DNA of 64,000 nucleotides, taken from positions 8,982,501 through 9,046,500 of the forward strand of contig NC_135553.1 in the NCBI RefSeq assembly GCF_964340395.1. Reading direction: 5' to 3'. Below the pieces are notes generated by a model, which saw only the letters and a list, made by a program, of their open reading frames with translations, ran no database searches and had not been told where the DNA came from. How positions within the stretch are numbered: position 1 is the stretch's first letter; each line of letters begins with the position of its first letter. The stretch is from Glandiceps talaboti. Its lineage: Eukaryota; Hemichordata; Enteropneusta; Spengelidae. Positions 1-21,962 of the stretch are shown piece by piece. The translations under genes were made by a program, and so were the position numbers.

Positions 1-271
1 CACTGTTCTCATCTCTCCGACTCGGCTTAGTTCAAAAATTCCGGAAATTAACGAATTCAAACGCTAGCGAAGCCCTTGTGGTATGTCTATTTGGTTTGAG
101 TCACTTATTATGCTCACAGCATATAATGTAATCCGCGCAACATAACTGTAGTGTTATCATATCATCATTATAACAATACTGATGGAAGAGCAATGCTTGG
201 ATGGTTAAATTACGGGATGTAAAGAGGAAAATGTCTGGAAGACCTTCTCAAACCCATATCTTCCAAGACTG

Positions 272-2833
272 TCAATACTGTTTGGTGTTATCAATCCTGG
301 TCAGACAGTTAACAATGCTGCTCAGACTGTTTGGTATTATCAATCCTGGTCAGACAGTTAACAATGCTGCTCAGACTGTTTGGTATTATCAATCCTGGTC
401 AGACCTCTAACAATGGTGCTCAGACTGTTTGGTATTATCAATCCTGGTCAGACAGTTAACAATGCTGCTCAAACTGTTTGGTATTATCAATCCTGGTCAG
501 ACAGTTAACAATGCTGCTCAGACTGTTTGGTATTATCAATCCTGGTCAGACAGTTAACAATGGTGCTCAGACTGTTTGGTATTATCAATGCTGGTCAGAC
601 AGTTAACAATGCTGCTCAGACTGTTTGGTATTATCAATCCTGCTCAGACAGTTAACAATGCTGCTCAAACTGTTTGGTATTATCAATGCTGGTCAGACAG
701 CTAACAATGTTGCTCAGACTGTTTGGTATTATCAATCCTGGTCAGACAGTTAACAATGGTGCTCAAACAGTTTGGTATTATCAATCCTGGTCAGACAGCT
801 AACAATGGTGCTCAGACTGTTTGGTATTATCAATCCTGGTCAGACAGCTAACAATGCTGCTCAGACTGTTTGGTATTATCAATCCTGGTCAGACAGTTAA
901 CAATGCTGCTCAGACTGTTTGGTATTATCAATCCTGCTCAGACAGTTAACAATGCTGCTCAGACTGTTTGGTGTTATCAATCCTGCTCAGACAGTTAACA
1001 ATGCTGCTCAGACTGTTTAGTATTATCAATCCTGGTCAGACAGCTAACAATGCTGCTCAGACTGTTTGGTGTTATCAATCCTGCTCAGACAGTTAACAAT
1101 GCTGCTCAGACTGTTTGGTGTTATCAATCCTGCTCAGACAGTTAACAATGCTGCTCAGACTGTTTGGTATTATTAATCCTGGTCAGACAGTTAATAATGC
1201 TGCTCAGACTGTTTGGTATTATCAATCCTGGTCAGACAGTTAACAATGGTGCTCAGACTGTTTGGTATTATCAATCCTGGTCAGACAGTTAACAATGCTG
1301 CTCAGACTGTTTGGTATTATCAATCCTGGTCAGACAGTTAACAATGCTGCTCAAACTGTTTGGTATTATCAATCCTGGTCAGACAGTTAACAATGGTGCT
1401 CAAACCGTTTGGTATTATCAATCCTGGTCAGACAGTTAACAATGCTGCTCAGACTGTTTGGTATTATCAATCCTGGTCAGACAGTTAACAATGCTGCTCA
1501 GACTGTTTGGTATTATCAATCCTGCTCAGACAGTTAACAATGCTGCTCAGACTGTTTGGTATTATCAATCCTGGTCAGACAGTTAACAATGGTGCTCAGA
1601 CTGTTTGGTATTATCAATCCTGGTCAGACAGTTAACAATGGTGCTCAGACTGTTTGGTATTATCAATCCTGGTCAGACAGTTAACAATGCTGCTCAGACT
1701 GTTTGGTATTATCAATCCTGGTCAGACAGCTAACAATGCTGCTCAGACTGTTTGGTATTATCAATCCTGGTCAGACAGTTAACAATGCTGCTCAGACTGT
1801 TTGGTATTATCAATCCTGGTCAGACAGTTAATAATGCTGCTCAAACTGTTTGGTATTATCAATCCTGGTCAGACAGCTAACAATGGTGCTCAGACTGTTT
1901 GGTATTATCAATCCTGGTCAGACAGTTAACAATGCTGCTCAGACTGTTTGGTATTATCAATCCTGGTCAGACAGTTAACAATGGTGCTCAGACTGTTTGG
2001 TATTATCAATGCTGGTCAGACAGTTAACAATGGTGCTCAGACTGTTTGGTATTATCAATCCTGGTCAGACAGTTAACAATGCTGCTCAGACTGTTTGGTA
2101 TTATCAATCCTGGTCAGACAGCTAACAATGCTGCTCAGACTGTTTGGTATTATCAATCCTGGTCAGACAGTTAACAATGCTGCTCAGACTGTTTGGTATT
2201 ATCAATCCTGGTCAGACAGTTAATAATGCTGCTCAAACTGTTTGGTATTATCAATCCTGGTCAGACAGCTAACAATGGTGCTCAGACTGTTTGGTATTAT
2301 CAATCCTGGTCAGACAGTTAACAATGCTGCTCAGACTGTTTGGTATTATCAATCCTGGTCAGACAGTTAACAATGGTGCTCAGACTGTTTGGTATTATCA
2401 ATGCTGGTCAGACAGTTAACAATGGTGCTCAGACTGTTTGGTATTATCAATCCTGGTCAGACAGTTAACAATGCTGCTCAGACTGTTTGGTATTATCAAT
2501 CCTGGTCAGACAGTTAATAATGCTGCTCAAACTGTTTGGTATTATCAATCCTGGTCAGACAGCTAACAATGGTGCTCAGACTGTTTGGTATTATCAATCC
2601 TGGTCAGACAGTTAACAATGCTGCTCAGACTGTTTGGTATTATCAATCCTGGTCAGACAGTTAACAATGGTGCTCAGACTGTTTGGTATTATCAATGCTG
2701 GTCAGACAGTTAACAATGGTGCTCAGACTGTTTGGTATTATCAATCCTGGTCAGACAGTTAACAATGGTGCTCAAACTGTTTGGTATTATCAATCCTGGT
2801 CAGACAGCTAACAATGCTGCTCAGACTGTTTAG
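272..2833. repeat. 49-bp minisatellite, about 52 tandem units
   Basis: A head-to-tail array of a 49-base unit containing TTTGGTATTATCAATCCTGG followed by TCAGACAGTTAACAATGCTG. Units differ at a few fixed positions (CCTGG/GCTGG/CCTGC, GTTAAC/GCTAAC/GTTAAT, GCTGCTC/GGTGCTC). The unit length is not a multiple of three and each frame is cut by TAA, so it is not coding. Variant units recur at multiples of 49: the TTAATAATG variant lies at 1828, 2220 and 2514, spaced 8 and 6 units. This shows a higher-order block structure in the right half. Confidence 0.97.
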
Positions 2834-3373
2834 CATTATTACACATTACGTGAACGAAATGACTCATTGTTATCCTTCACTACTTTAAACCTTGTGATGT
2901 TGATTATATGGTTTAAATATGCACGAAGTGTGTAAACTAGCTCATAAATATCAAATACATCCTAATTCATTATCGTGTTGCAAATATCGACTAATTGCAA
3001 GCTGTCTTCAATACTATAACTGACTTGAACAGAAGGATTCGACAAATGGCACCCATGGTTAAATTAACAACAACGATACAGGTCATTCACTGTGAAATCG
3101 TGATCTTCAAGGTAAATTGGATGATGCTAGCATCGCATCGAATTAGAAATCATTATCACACGTGTATTACAGTCTCATCTGTAGCCTTACGAATCCAGTG
3201 AATTAAGTAAACTGTAAATATATATATACTCTACTAATACGATTTGTTATAACCAACTGCAAACGCAAGTATTAGTAATCACGTTCGAACATATACATAA
3301 TGTGATTACAACGAGCAAACCGTGTTAGGATTTACATTAGTTTTAAAAGGTTAATGTAACCGTTTCACGCAAT

Positions 3374-3406
3374 GGAGGAGAGAGAGAGAGGGAGGGAGGG
3401 AGAGTC

Positions 3407-3438
<32 letters not shown>

Positions 3439-3492
3439 TGACAGACAGACAGAGCGACAGAGAGACACACACAGACACATACATACACAGAC

Positions 3493-3553
<61 letters not shown>
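3374..3553. repeat. (GA)n/(CAGA)n microsatellite
   Basis: A short GAGA/GGGA stretch is followed by two runs of the tetranucleotide CAGA interrupted by ACAC-rich sequence. Reading frames through it on both strands are simple-repeat translations and not genes. Confidence 0.97.
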
Positions 3554-3560
3554 TGTGCTT

Positions 3561-4178
3561 AGGGGCTGGTCAGTTTCTTCGGCATAGGGCGGTGGATTGG
3601 TAGGGATTACCCTGGGTTTTTTTATTGGCAATGGGGAGGGGGGGGCACCCTGTTTTGAAAATTGTGGATAGGGGTGAAGGTCATTATGTTTTGGATTGTG
3701 ATGGAAGAAAAATCCATTTCTCTAATGACATATAACATTGTCTGAACTGTGGTGTTTGCTCTTGTGCCAGTTTCTTACATAAATTTTAATATTACTTTCG
3801 GTGAGAGTTCAAACATAACCAGGAGCCCCATGAGAGGTATACATATTCCCATCTCAAGCTATTCCCCTAACGTTTACTGTCAAGATGGTATTGAACTCCT
3901 TTTTGCATATATTAACCATGTGTAGTGAATAATTATATGATAGTGCTATCCCGGATATTTGGATCTTATAAGTATTTGCGAGACAGTCAAGCAGTCCATG
4001 CTGAGTCACAATAAAAAATACCTGTCATCTGAATATAATGTATGGGTGGGTCCTCATGTTTTAGAATTAAGCGATGGGGGATTTTACAGATGGGGGGGGG
4101 GGGAGTCGGTGACTTTTCGTCGGCCCGGTGGAACAATGGACCGGCCCCTCCCTAGCCGGAGAAACTGACCAGCCCCTT
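3561..4178. repeat. Inverted pair of a dispersed repeat end (possible foldback element)
   Basis: The 22 bases from 3561 (AGGGGCTGGTCAGTTTCTTC, then GG) recur in reverse complement at 4156-4178 with one substitution. Weaker similarity continues inward for about another 12 bases (CGGC.TAGGG.GG). No clear target duplication was found outside the arms. It could be a roughly 620-bp non-autonomous element or two fragments of one family in opposite orientation. Confidence 0.5.
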
Positions 4179-5334
4179 GCGGTAATCAGCGACTTGTCAC
4201 AAGTTTGGTAGCCATGAATGGGGGATTCTAAAAACAACAACATAACTGATTCAGATGGGAAAGAATAGCTCCCTTTGCTATTATATAGAATGAATGTATT
4301 CAAAGATTATGCCAGCTTTATCTTTTAACATTTCAAACCAATACCTTTCATTTGGACTATGATACACAATACTCTATTGTTAATCATATACAGTGAAATA
4401 CCGTTTGAGTTGTTTTCATTAATATTGGGCAAATTATTTCATCAATGTTAAATCATGAATCATCGCTTGTAAGTATCTCATCTTGGAATGTGAAGTATAC
4501 ATAGTATAGGCATACTGTCTTTAAATTTAAACGGTTATTATTAGTTATGAAGTCAGCACTTTGTATGGCGCCCGAATTGTTTTGTATTCACACTTCCCTA
4601 TAAGGTACATTTGCTTAAGGCAACGCGAATCATGTAAAACTTAAAGAAACCTGAATGATCAAAATTTTTACATCACCCGTTCCTTTCATGCTATATCACT
4701 GTCAGAGTTTATTTAATCACCGTTATCCTTGAGACAAGATGCATTTAACAGCACTCCCACGGTAAATCTGGCGACATGTTGGTCTCTGCATTAAAATGAA
4801 AGGAAGATGTTGCTATGAGACCACGTAGTGTGTATTCTAAAAGGCATGAGCAAACAGCATGTCGTTATCTAAAGAAGACAGAGCGTTGCTTCACTCCTGA
4901 TTTCGTTTGTCCTCCGGCGCTGCAACGTGAACTGTGTGCTTTTGGCATTTCCGTTCGTAAATTTTCAAAGGAGTCGATCTTCATTACTCACTGCTGAACT
5001 GCAGTCCATCGAATAAAAATAGTTCACATAATGCTTTTCTTAAATTTTCGAAAACCTGTATTATCTTACCTTGACTATCTTAAGTACTACTGACTTGCAC
5101 GATTCGAGGCTATTTATAGGAGTGAATATTTAGGGAGACTGTGGCTACGTCAGTCTGTCCATAATTCAACATTTCTCAGACATGCCAAGTCTGATTTCAG
5201 ATTTCAATCAAACCTGGTACAATGGTGACATATCATATACTATTATGGGCATATGCACTGCATATGCAAATTTGACTGAATGGCAGCCATTGTTGTGGTC
5301 ACAAAATCAAGTGTCTATCCCTTTATTATCATAT

Positions 5335-6150
5335 GTAAGCTAGACCTTTGACCCTGACCTTTAGGGTCAATCATCAAAATCAAGCTAGTTTTTGCTATCA
5401 AAGAGATTTTTGCCAATTTCTTTTAAAGCATGTTTACAGGTGATATAGAACAAAGCTAATATAAACAAGCATTAATTAATTTGTGTGCGCCTTTAATTTT
5501 TTGCTGAATTATGGTCATATTTATTGTATATATAAGCAATATATTTCTGCCTAATGCAATGTCTAATACCCTATGAGGCCTAATAAAAAATTGTGTGATT
5601 CCGATTTCGCTCAATTTTAGAATAGGTGTGGGGTAGGTAGATTTTTTATTTTATTTTATTGTATATTTTTTTTCTGTGCGAGTGTCTCGTTCAGGTTGTC
5701 GATTGTTTTCCAAATGGCATCGATGTTGTTTATTTCTTCCTATCAGATGTACAGCCATTACAGATTGGAAGAACACTTTTATGTTGTCTTTTTAAGTTGA
5801 TGTCAGTTTCCGCATCCACTATTTCTTGCGAGACTACACAATTTTTGCAATCTTATTATTTTTTCTCGAATACGTAAAAAAAACCTTGATGGTTGTCAGT
5901 GAAAAGGTAGATGGGGTCGGGTAACCGGAACCAAACAGTTATTTTTTTAGGCCTGAGCAAATACAGGCTGTCTTGTAAGAACAGTGACCTTTGACCTTGA
6001 CCTTCAGGGTGGATTGTCGAAATCAGCCATGTCTTGCATATTGCCGACACATTGTAGCATTTATTTGTGGCCAATTTAAGTTAAATCACATTGAAAGGTA
6101 ATACAGAATAAAAGAAAATATATAAACACATTCGTTAGTTTTGGTACTCA
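5335..6150. repeat. Diverged direct repeats flanking a MITE
   Basis: The segment from about 5335 to 5490 (CCTTTGACCCTGACCTTTAG, then GGT) recurs from about 5985 to 6150 (CCTTTGACCTTGACCTTCAG, then GGT). Both copies continue into AT-rich sequence with ATATAAAC and TTAGTT/TTAATT stretches. The MITE at 5576-5954 lies between them. The TGACCTTTGACC core resembles a nuclear-receptor half-site pair, but it is probably just part of the repeat. Confidence 0.5.
5576..5954. mobile_element. MITE, copy 1 (AGGCC...TGGTTCC terminal inverted repeats)
   Basis: A 379-bp unit starts AGGCCTAATAAAAAATTGTG and ends with the near reverse complement (GGAACCAAACAG, then an A/T-rich run, then AGGCCT), giving imperfect inverted termini of about 27 bp. 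A second copy lies at 37365-37746 in the same orientation and is similar along its whole length, for example the shared block AGATGTACAGCCATTACAGA. The open frame inside each copy is a by-product of this shared repeat. Confidence 0.8.
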
Positions 6151-6779
6151 TATCACCATTTTATCGATGTGAATGGCTGGCAAAATTGTTGTGAACAATC
6201 GTGATGTATGTATATGCTAATTCAAATTAATAACTTTTATTGCCAGAATTATAGGCTTGCAAAATACTCTAAACTTATCTACAAATCTACAAAATAGCCA
6301 AATTCATAAGTCAAATGAGCCACAAAATAGATAATGTAGAGAATTACAAAACAAATGTCTGGCCAGGGCCACACAAATAGTTCTTAGAAACTAGTCGAGC
6401 TTGTACGTGCCAGTTGTGGCCCAATTCTATAGTTCTAGGTCGCTTTACCGTGACCTTGAACTTGTGTTTCATCCTATAATTGAGTACTAGATTGAAACAC
6501 AATCAACTAAGTACCTTTGGTTGGAATGACAAACTATGTATTTAATGAGAGATATGTTCCTTATCGGACGTCGACACTTGTGTGATTGATGTTCGTTGTT
6601 CTTCAAACGTGTCTATGATACCTCGTTCCATACAAATATACCTATTGATTCAATGTCTTAATATACAAAGTAATTAATGTACCTTATTTGCTTTATATGT
6701 ATTCTAGATCCTTCGGTTTGCAGTTTTATCATCCTCACTGGGGATTTGGAGAGATTTAGGGCTCCACGTAAGCGCACAG

Positions 6780-8240
6780 AACAAGAACGTCATGTAGGGA
6801 GCCTTCAGTAATTACAGGGGGGGCAATTAGGCTCGAACTGTTGCCTAAAATGTGACTCTCCCCAACTGTCGTGCCCTCAACTTTCTTTCTCTAAAACATC
6901 ACCCTCCCCTATTCAAAACATGAGTTAAATGGTGTCAGATATGTAAAAGGACATGGGTCCAAATATCAATGGTAACGGCTCACACCGCTGCCACCAATGT
7001 GAAAGTTATAGAAGCATTGGATAATTTCCTACTACTACCACCATGTGGATATGCGTGTGAAGGCACTGCATTAATAAATACCTGTGTTTGGATCTCACTG
7101 GCTGAGCTGAAGGCCACAATTCAACTCCCGATGATTAATTGGCACACTCCTAACATCATCGGGAGCCAGGTCAACATCTCCACAACATTAGCCATAGTAT
7201 CTTACCCAACTACTTCCGTTTTACACCTGTCAGACCCACCCCTCTCATCACACCACAACCGACTATTAATTTATTACATGGTAGTCAGCAGCAATTTGAT
7301 ATAGGCTGATATCATGGTTAACCCTAACCCGAATGGCTGCAATGGGATTTGGAACCCTTGGCAGCGATGGGATGACAAACCCCCAAAATAAAACCATGTT
7401 AGGCAATACAGAGGGTCAAGGTAAAATGTAACCCTCCCCAATCCCATTTTCTAAAAAATATCATCTCCCCAAGAGCCGATTTGTAAAGTGACCCCCACCA
7501 TATCCCTCTGCGGTCCCCCTGTAAACACTTAACGCTCCAATGAATGAATGTGTGAGTGAGTGAGTGAGTGAGTGAGTGACTGAGTGAGTGAGTGAGTGAG
7601 TGAGTGAGTGAGTGAGTGAGGGCACGTAAATGTACTGACGTGACTCGACTCAGTAAACCTACACAAGAAGTTATATGAGTGGTAACGTTAGAGACACTAT
7701 GTCTTTCCGACAAACAAGAAGTCAGCTAAATTGTATAAAATAGTGACGAAATACCTGAACCTGATAAACTCGAGCACACAATATTATCTCGATATAGATC
7801 AATGGATTTTCCAATTTGTTTTCCTTTACAGCGTGCGTAAACGTTGATTGTCTAAAGTCATTACATGATTTCGTAGTCTTCAGGATTTGACACAGGTGAA
7901 CTAGTCTCTAGTCTCTCACAGTCCACTGACTTCGCTGAATTGTCAGTGATTTACATCAAGCTTCAAGTTGCTGTAGTTGTGAGTTGCTATAAACCGCGCG
8001 ACCCGATAACCCCCTATTATGGTGTGTGAGTTATCGTGTTAGATACCACAGGACTATCAAAGTTAGATACACTAGGATGAGGTCAAATTGTTTGTTTAGG
8101 GAGTGTTCAGTAATATGAAAGGGGGGGAAGCAATTGGGATCTGTCTCTTAAAATGTGCTCGTGGCCACTGTCGATTCCATTTTCCTCAAAAAGTGACCCT
8201 CTCTTATAATAAAAATAACCGTCTCTCTATCACCATCCCA
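6780..8240. repeat. Three fragments of a G-rich dispersed repeat
   Basis: Related segments at about 6780-6930, 7390-7530 and 8095-8240 share a TTCAGTAAT-AGGGGGGG start (first and third), AAAATGTRACYCTCCCC blocks and CTCTAAAACATCACC-type tracts. A more diverged C-rich relative may lie at 52890-53010. Copy boundaries are unclear and no terminal structure was found. Confidence 0.45.
7547..7620. repeat. (GAGT)n microsatellite
   Basis: GAGT/TGAG tetranucleotide units run almost uninterrupted, with one GACT variant near 7578. Confidence 0.97.
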
Positions 8241-8757
8241 ATACATTGTTCTAACTAGTGCAAAGTGTGTGTATACGATGAACAGCTCCCGTGGTAGGGT
8301 TAGTGAAACTTTGCAGTGCAGCCCTATCAAATCAGTTATTGAATCTTGGATAGCCAATGAAGTTGCGTCGTAAATGTTAAAGAGGACATTTGGCGATGGT
8401 GGCGATAAATGTGAAATGCTAACAGTAGAGCGAAGGTATTTGACGGTGAGAGAGATGGTCAACCAATGACTTTTCATTTACCCTTAGTCAAACTCAAATG
8501 ATCATTATTGATACTAATTATCTACGAGCTTTGACTTTTGCCTCGTATATTGTTTCATGACGGATGCCTATAACAATCGAGTATTCTGAACCATGATGTT
8601 GGACTTTAAAGCCTTGGTTAATATGACCACGTCTTTTACATCAGCTGGTCAAACCGGTTTTTACTGAAGTAAAGCACGAATCATTGCGTGTTAAACATGT
8701 TTACAGCGTTCAAAGCGTCAAAGTGTACTATTTCATTAATGCTTTCAATATAGGCCT

Positions 8758-8758
<1 letters not shown>

Positions 8759-8804
<46 letters not shown>
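8759..8804. repeat. (GTATAT)n hexanucleotide repeat
   Basis: About seven and a half perfect units of GTATAT. Confidence 0.97.
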
Positions 8805-9543
8805 GGCCATTATAACGTAATAAATGACTGTGTAAAGTGTTTTCAGCTATAAAAAGAGCTACTTGACTGATTACAGTGAATGATAGTATCATAACCATGG
8901 TTATTTTTCCTCTCAATAAGATGAAGACTATGTTGTATCACATCTATCTTTGTACTCTAGGAATTGACTACTTACTTACAATGTACTTGGCACTGCTGCT
9001 ATCGTAGTCGAATTGATTACTTTTACAACCATCATGTACTGGGCTAATAGTGAAAGCAGGCATAATTAAAAGAAACTGGCAGTTGTAAAATGCCATTTTG
9101 TTTAAGCAAACAGTCGTTATCCGAACGAGGTCAATTTATAAGAGAATTGTTTTCCGTTGTAAGAATGCTGCCTATGCCCTTTTCTATGCACTTCGATGAT
9201 TATACACACTCATAAGGGGCTGCTACAAGACGACTGTTAGTACCCAACTGTCTCATCGAATATTAAGTTATGGTAAAATTAGACTACGCATGTCTGTAGT
9301 TATATACATTTGATAGTACGTTTGATGGCACTTATGAACTAAAAACCTGCATTTGATGTATCATGTAAATTGTTCATTTGACGAATAACGTCCGTGCAAG
9401 AGGTAGTGTGTGTACTTTGTTTGCGAAGTCTTGCGCTAGTAATGTCCAATCGTTAGTAAGTTTTCCATTAACTCTGACTGCTTATTGTGCAAAGGATACA
9501 CCGTAACAGCTCAATTGAAGGATCAAGCAACATCCCAACAAAA

Positions 9544-17592
<8,049 letters not shown>

Positions 17593-18985
17593 GATACTAT
17601 GCGCCTCGCGGAGAAATTTCGCTGACAATCAAAGGTTAAAATCTCTCCAATCTCGCCATTTCAAAACCAGTACCGAGTCCATTTTAAACTTAAATTTAAT
17701 CGCTGGCCATTTTGGATTCTAAAAGAGGTTAGTTTATCACATAATTTAGACATATAAGTTTATTTCAAAACTTTAGATAGTGGACCTCATTTATTTAACT
17801 GACTTGTTGCTCAAGGCAGGTAGAATAGAGGATTTCATGCCAGCTATACACAACTAGGGTCACAATAGCAAGGTAAGTAATGATGGAGATAAGATTCAAA
17901 TCTTCACATCTTCAAAAGTAAAATCTGACTGGCTTCCCTAAACTCTGTTTATTATATGTATTCCTTCAAGTAGAACGACGTGACTTTTCAAAGGTAAAGT
18001 AATCCTGATCTCAATGAAATGTCACGTTAAGATACTCTTCTATCCAGACTTTCTAAATTACACAACAAATTTGCTTTTGTTAAAAAAAACCGAAAGGTTT
18101 GCATTTAGCATACCTCACTTGGATAATTCTCTCATTTTACATTTTTTTAATGAATGTAATGTACACCGCCTGGTTATAGCCACATCAGTGGATAACGAAC
18201 CAAATGAACATACACTATTGTTGTGTTAGGTTACTTTGACAAGAGTTATGAAAAGGAAGTAAGGAGAATATGACATATCAAAATCATAGCTAACATTGCA
18301 ATATCTTCTTGAATGTGTTTTAGACAATAGGAACCTTACAGGCATATAATGATGCATGACCACATGAAAAAAGGTTGTTACTCTAGAAACAAAATTGTGA
18401 ATGTGATCTAAGTTACAAACCGAATACTTTTATGTATAAGCAGTTGAATAGTAAACTTCTGAGATCATAATTATATTTAACTTACGACAGGAGATGTATC
18501 AAGAATTGCCCAAGAAATGCCTGGTCACGGAAAACTTCTGGACATAACATTTGCGATAAGTGGATGAAAAGATTACTATTGCAGATATTATAAAATTTTG
18601 CCTTGATGTGACACTATACTATATATTTCCATAGTTGTTCCATTGTCATTCTACACCTTAATAACGGAAGGATTTGGATAATTCAACATCCTTGATAAAT
18701 ATGTTTAACTATTTTCATATTACAAGATTATTAAGAGAAATTAGAAGACGTAGAAAAAGTACTCAAACTTCTTTCTTGATTCTTTTTACGAGTTGCTTTA
18801 AATTCAAGGTACGTCAATAAATGCTATAACACAATTTCTAGAATTCCACAATACCTTTATATACGATGGGTAACATATTCTATATGCATTATGTAATATG
18901 TATATAATATGTAATGCTTATATATATGTGTATAATATACAATGTCTTACTTATTTATTTACGTGTCGATTCTCTCACACACACA

Positions 18986-19460
<475 letters not shown>

Positions 19461-20111
19461 ATTTACATATCAATAAGTAGATAGTACTTTTATTTACTCT
19501 ACACACTTCTGAGAATGTATTGTACTTTCTAACCACGAAGAGTTGTTTTTACAATTTTAGGGGTTGTTAACACAGTATATATTTTTCTTGCGATGAAATT
19601 TACTTGCGTCTTAACATACGGTTGACAATGATAGTTATTATCATCAGACAAATGGTGTATTTAGAAAATTATGTGTGAAGTTTGTAGCAAATCCATCACT
19701 TAAACGTATATATTATCATTGACTTTTCATAACTACTAGCTTTCAGCAACCTTTTATATTAATAGGCCAAAATAAAAAGAATTGTTTCTGGTCAGCGCAC
19801 AACCCTCCCTACATTAATTGCTGCTTCAGTGAAGACAACTGTAGAGCCAATCATGAACAAGCAAATGACATCTGTCCCACATACACACCTGCTCTAAAGT
19901 ACTAAATAAAAAGAACATAGATAATAGATTGAGTGACAGGTTTGTTGCGAATTACAACAACAAAATATTCACGTCATCGCACCACTTCAGACAACACATC
20001 CTGACCAGAAATAGTTCTTCTTTTTTTGGCCTTATATTATGTTTATCTATCTTCTAAAACCTGATAATAAAACATTGTTAGACCTTCCGACAGTGTAATT
20101 CTTGCGAGTTT

Positions 20112-20150
20112 TTGTTGTTATTGTTATTGTTATTGTTATTGTTATCGTTG
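20112..20150. repeat. (TTATTG)n short repeat
   Basis: About six TTATTG/TTGTTA units. The valine/isoleucine frame through it is not a gene. Confidence 0.9.
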
Positions 20151-20613
20151 TCATTTTTGTTGTTATTATCGATGAAGGTGGTGGGGAGGGGTTCGTGGGT
20201 GTTGTTGTAATAATGATAATAACTTGGTTTCATAAAAATAACGCTACCTCTCGGTGCGCCCTTTACAACGCTAGCTATTTAGATATATGGCTAATATGAC
20301 ACTTAAGATACATTAATTTGCGTCAGGGGCTAAAAATGATGATACAAATTACAACCTTTACAAAGCTAATATGTAGATAACAATTACACAAAATCACACC
20401 CGGTAGTATTGCTTGGAAAAGCTATTTTGCATATTGTATGGAAGAGATTCAGTAGTTGTACAATCCGATCGAGTGAAAGCTAAAGGGAGGCTTTTGAATT
20501 GTGGAGTTGTGACTGAAAGGCACGGAAACTAGTGATTTTTTGTAGTGTACTACTCGTATCTCGTCTCGCTCAGATTAATCTAAGCTATCGTTCCCCCCCC
20601 CAAAAAAAATACG

Positions 20614-20875
20614 AATGACCTAAGGGGCCTTGTCACTAAGAGTCGCGTGACGAGTAGTGTCAACACCTTAGGTCACACGAGTATTTTCCGGCTGAATGAA
20701 GTAAAACATAGGGGAATAATTTATAAAACACATCTGTCTGTGATAAAAAGGCAAAATAACGGCGATTTAGAACGTTTTGACTCATATTTCGAGCTCCACA
20801 AAACCAGTGACATAGACATGGGTGTTCGTGACGTAGAATGACTGGGGTATACAGCCCATATTTTCTGTTCAAAGA
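20614..20875. repeat. Interspersed repeat with GACCTAAGG palindromic head, copy 1
   Basis: Starts with GACCTAAGGGGCCTTGTCAC and, about 50 bases on, the complementary CCTTAGGTCA. It continues through a TTTTCCGGCTGAATGAAG block to a GACGTAGAATGACTGGGGTA end. The same order of blocks occurs at 46569-46852 inside an STK19 intron, at clearly lower identity. Confidence 0.7.
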
Positions 20876-21876
20876 TAACAACTTGTCTTGAGTATGGTGC
20901 AATATCACACGAACGAAGTGTACACTGTGGCACACAAATCCCAACCATGGAACGCATGGAACCGACCATTGAACCCTCGTCGATCGCGTCATTGGTAGTG
21001 ACACTTGTAAGGTTCACTCGTTGTTACTGTATTGTCGTGCTACAGCAAACTATGACCTCAGAAAGTAAAGACATCAGTTTGTGTATTAATACAATTTATT
21101 GGGCAACCAAATTGTGAAAAAGAGAAAACGCAAACATTTTATAAGGTTAAAAAAATAGAATCGGAGTATAACATTTTTTGACAACTGATTCCAGAAAAAA
21201 ATCCAACGACAGCAAGCATGATCAAAACCCTGCTGAAGATGACGTTTGAAGATAAATGGATAACTGGTTCCTTTACTAGGTTTGAACTAAATATTTAATC
21301 ATGTATTAGGCGGTTGTGAATGTGACTCCAACTGGAACGAGTTGTATATTATTAACCAACGGGCATCATCTGATCTGATGCACTCAGTTTCCGAATTAAT
21401 AGCCTAGATATTTCATATGTAATAGCCCTCAGAATGCGTCTCTGCTAAGCCACGAGGTCACACGCCATACTTGCATTCGCCTTAAAAAAACGTTTTACCT
21501 AAGAAAAGAGTGAAAAGGCGTGTAAAGTAGATTTGGGTATATGGCTCGTGCGTCGTTTGCTTCAAACTCGGATGAGTCAAATGACTCCCTGTGGATTACA
21601 CTTGCATTAAATGGATTATACACAGGAGGGAGATTGCCTGAGCGTGTTTAATAATGCAACGTGTGTTGATGTTGTAAAGTAGGTGCCATACGATAAATAA
21701 TTCATTCCTAAGACTTACTACTGTGGCTTCAGGTTGAATTTTATACGGTCGGTTATCTGACATTACTGATTGATATTTTTTTTCCGATTAAAAGATTCCT
21801 TAAGAATTAAGGAGAGCCGTGATAAACTGGATTGCGCTCGACGACTGCTGTCTGCTATAGTCGATGTAAGGTTACC

Positions 21877-21960
<84 letters not shown>
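21877..21960. repeat. (TA)n(TG)n compound microsatellite
   Basis: About 14 TA units pass into about 28 TG units. Confidence 0.97.

Positions 21961-21962
<2 letters not shown>

Larger units (their letters stand above)
2834..9486. other. Intergenic region, no gene recognised
   Basis: No exon-like reading frame or protein similarity was found. The stretch holds simple repeats (3.4-3.55, 7.55-7.62, 8.76-8.80 kb), an inverted pair at 3.56/4.16 kb, one MITE at 5.58-5.95 kb flanked by diverged direct repeats, and three fragments of a G-rich dispersed repeat. The upstream control region of the GPCR gene should lie toward its right end, but no promoter element is clear. Confidence 0.6.

Noticed and set aside
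272-2833. CRISPR-like array or coding repeat protein
   Set aside because: There are no unique spacers: the whole 49-bp unit repeats. The unit is not a multiple of three and every frame meets TAA. The window is eukaryotic.
3365-3631. Open frames through CAGA, GAGT, GTAT, TA and GA tracts (also 7.4-7.7, 19.1-19.5, 24.2-24.5, 44.9-45.1, 52.5-52.8 and 55.2-55.6 kb)
   Set aside because: They translate simple repeats, occur on both strands, and lack splice or family support.
5335-5365. TGACCTTTGACC as a nuclear-receptor response element
   Set aside because: It recurs as part of a diverged direct repeat around a MITE and is far from any promoter.
5659-5877. Similar frames of about 70 codons at 5.66 and 37.42 kb as a gene family
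   Set aside because: Both lie wholly inside the two MITE copies, so the similarity is nucleotide repeat similarity.
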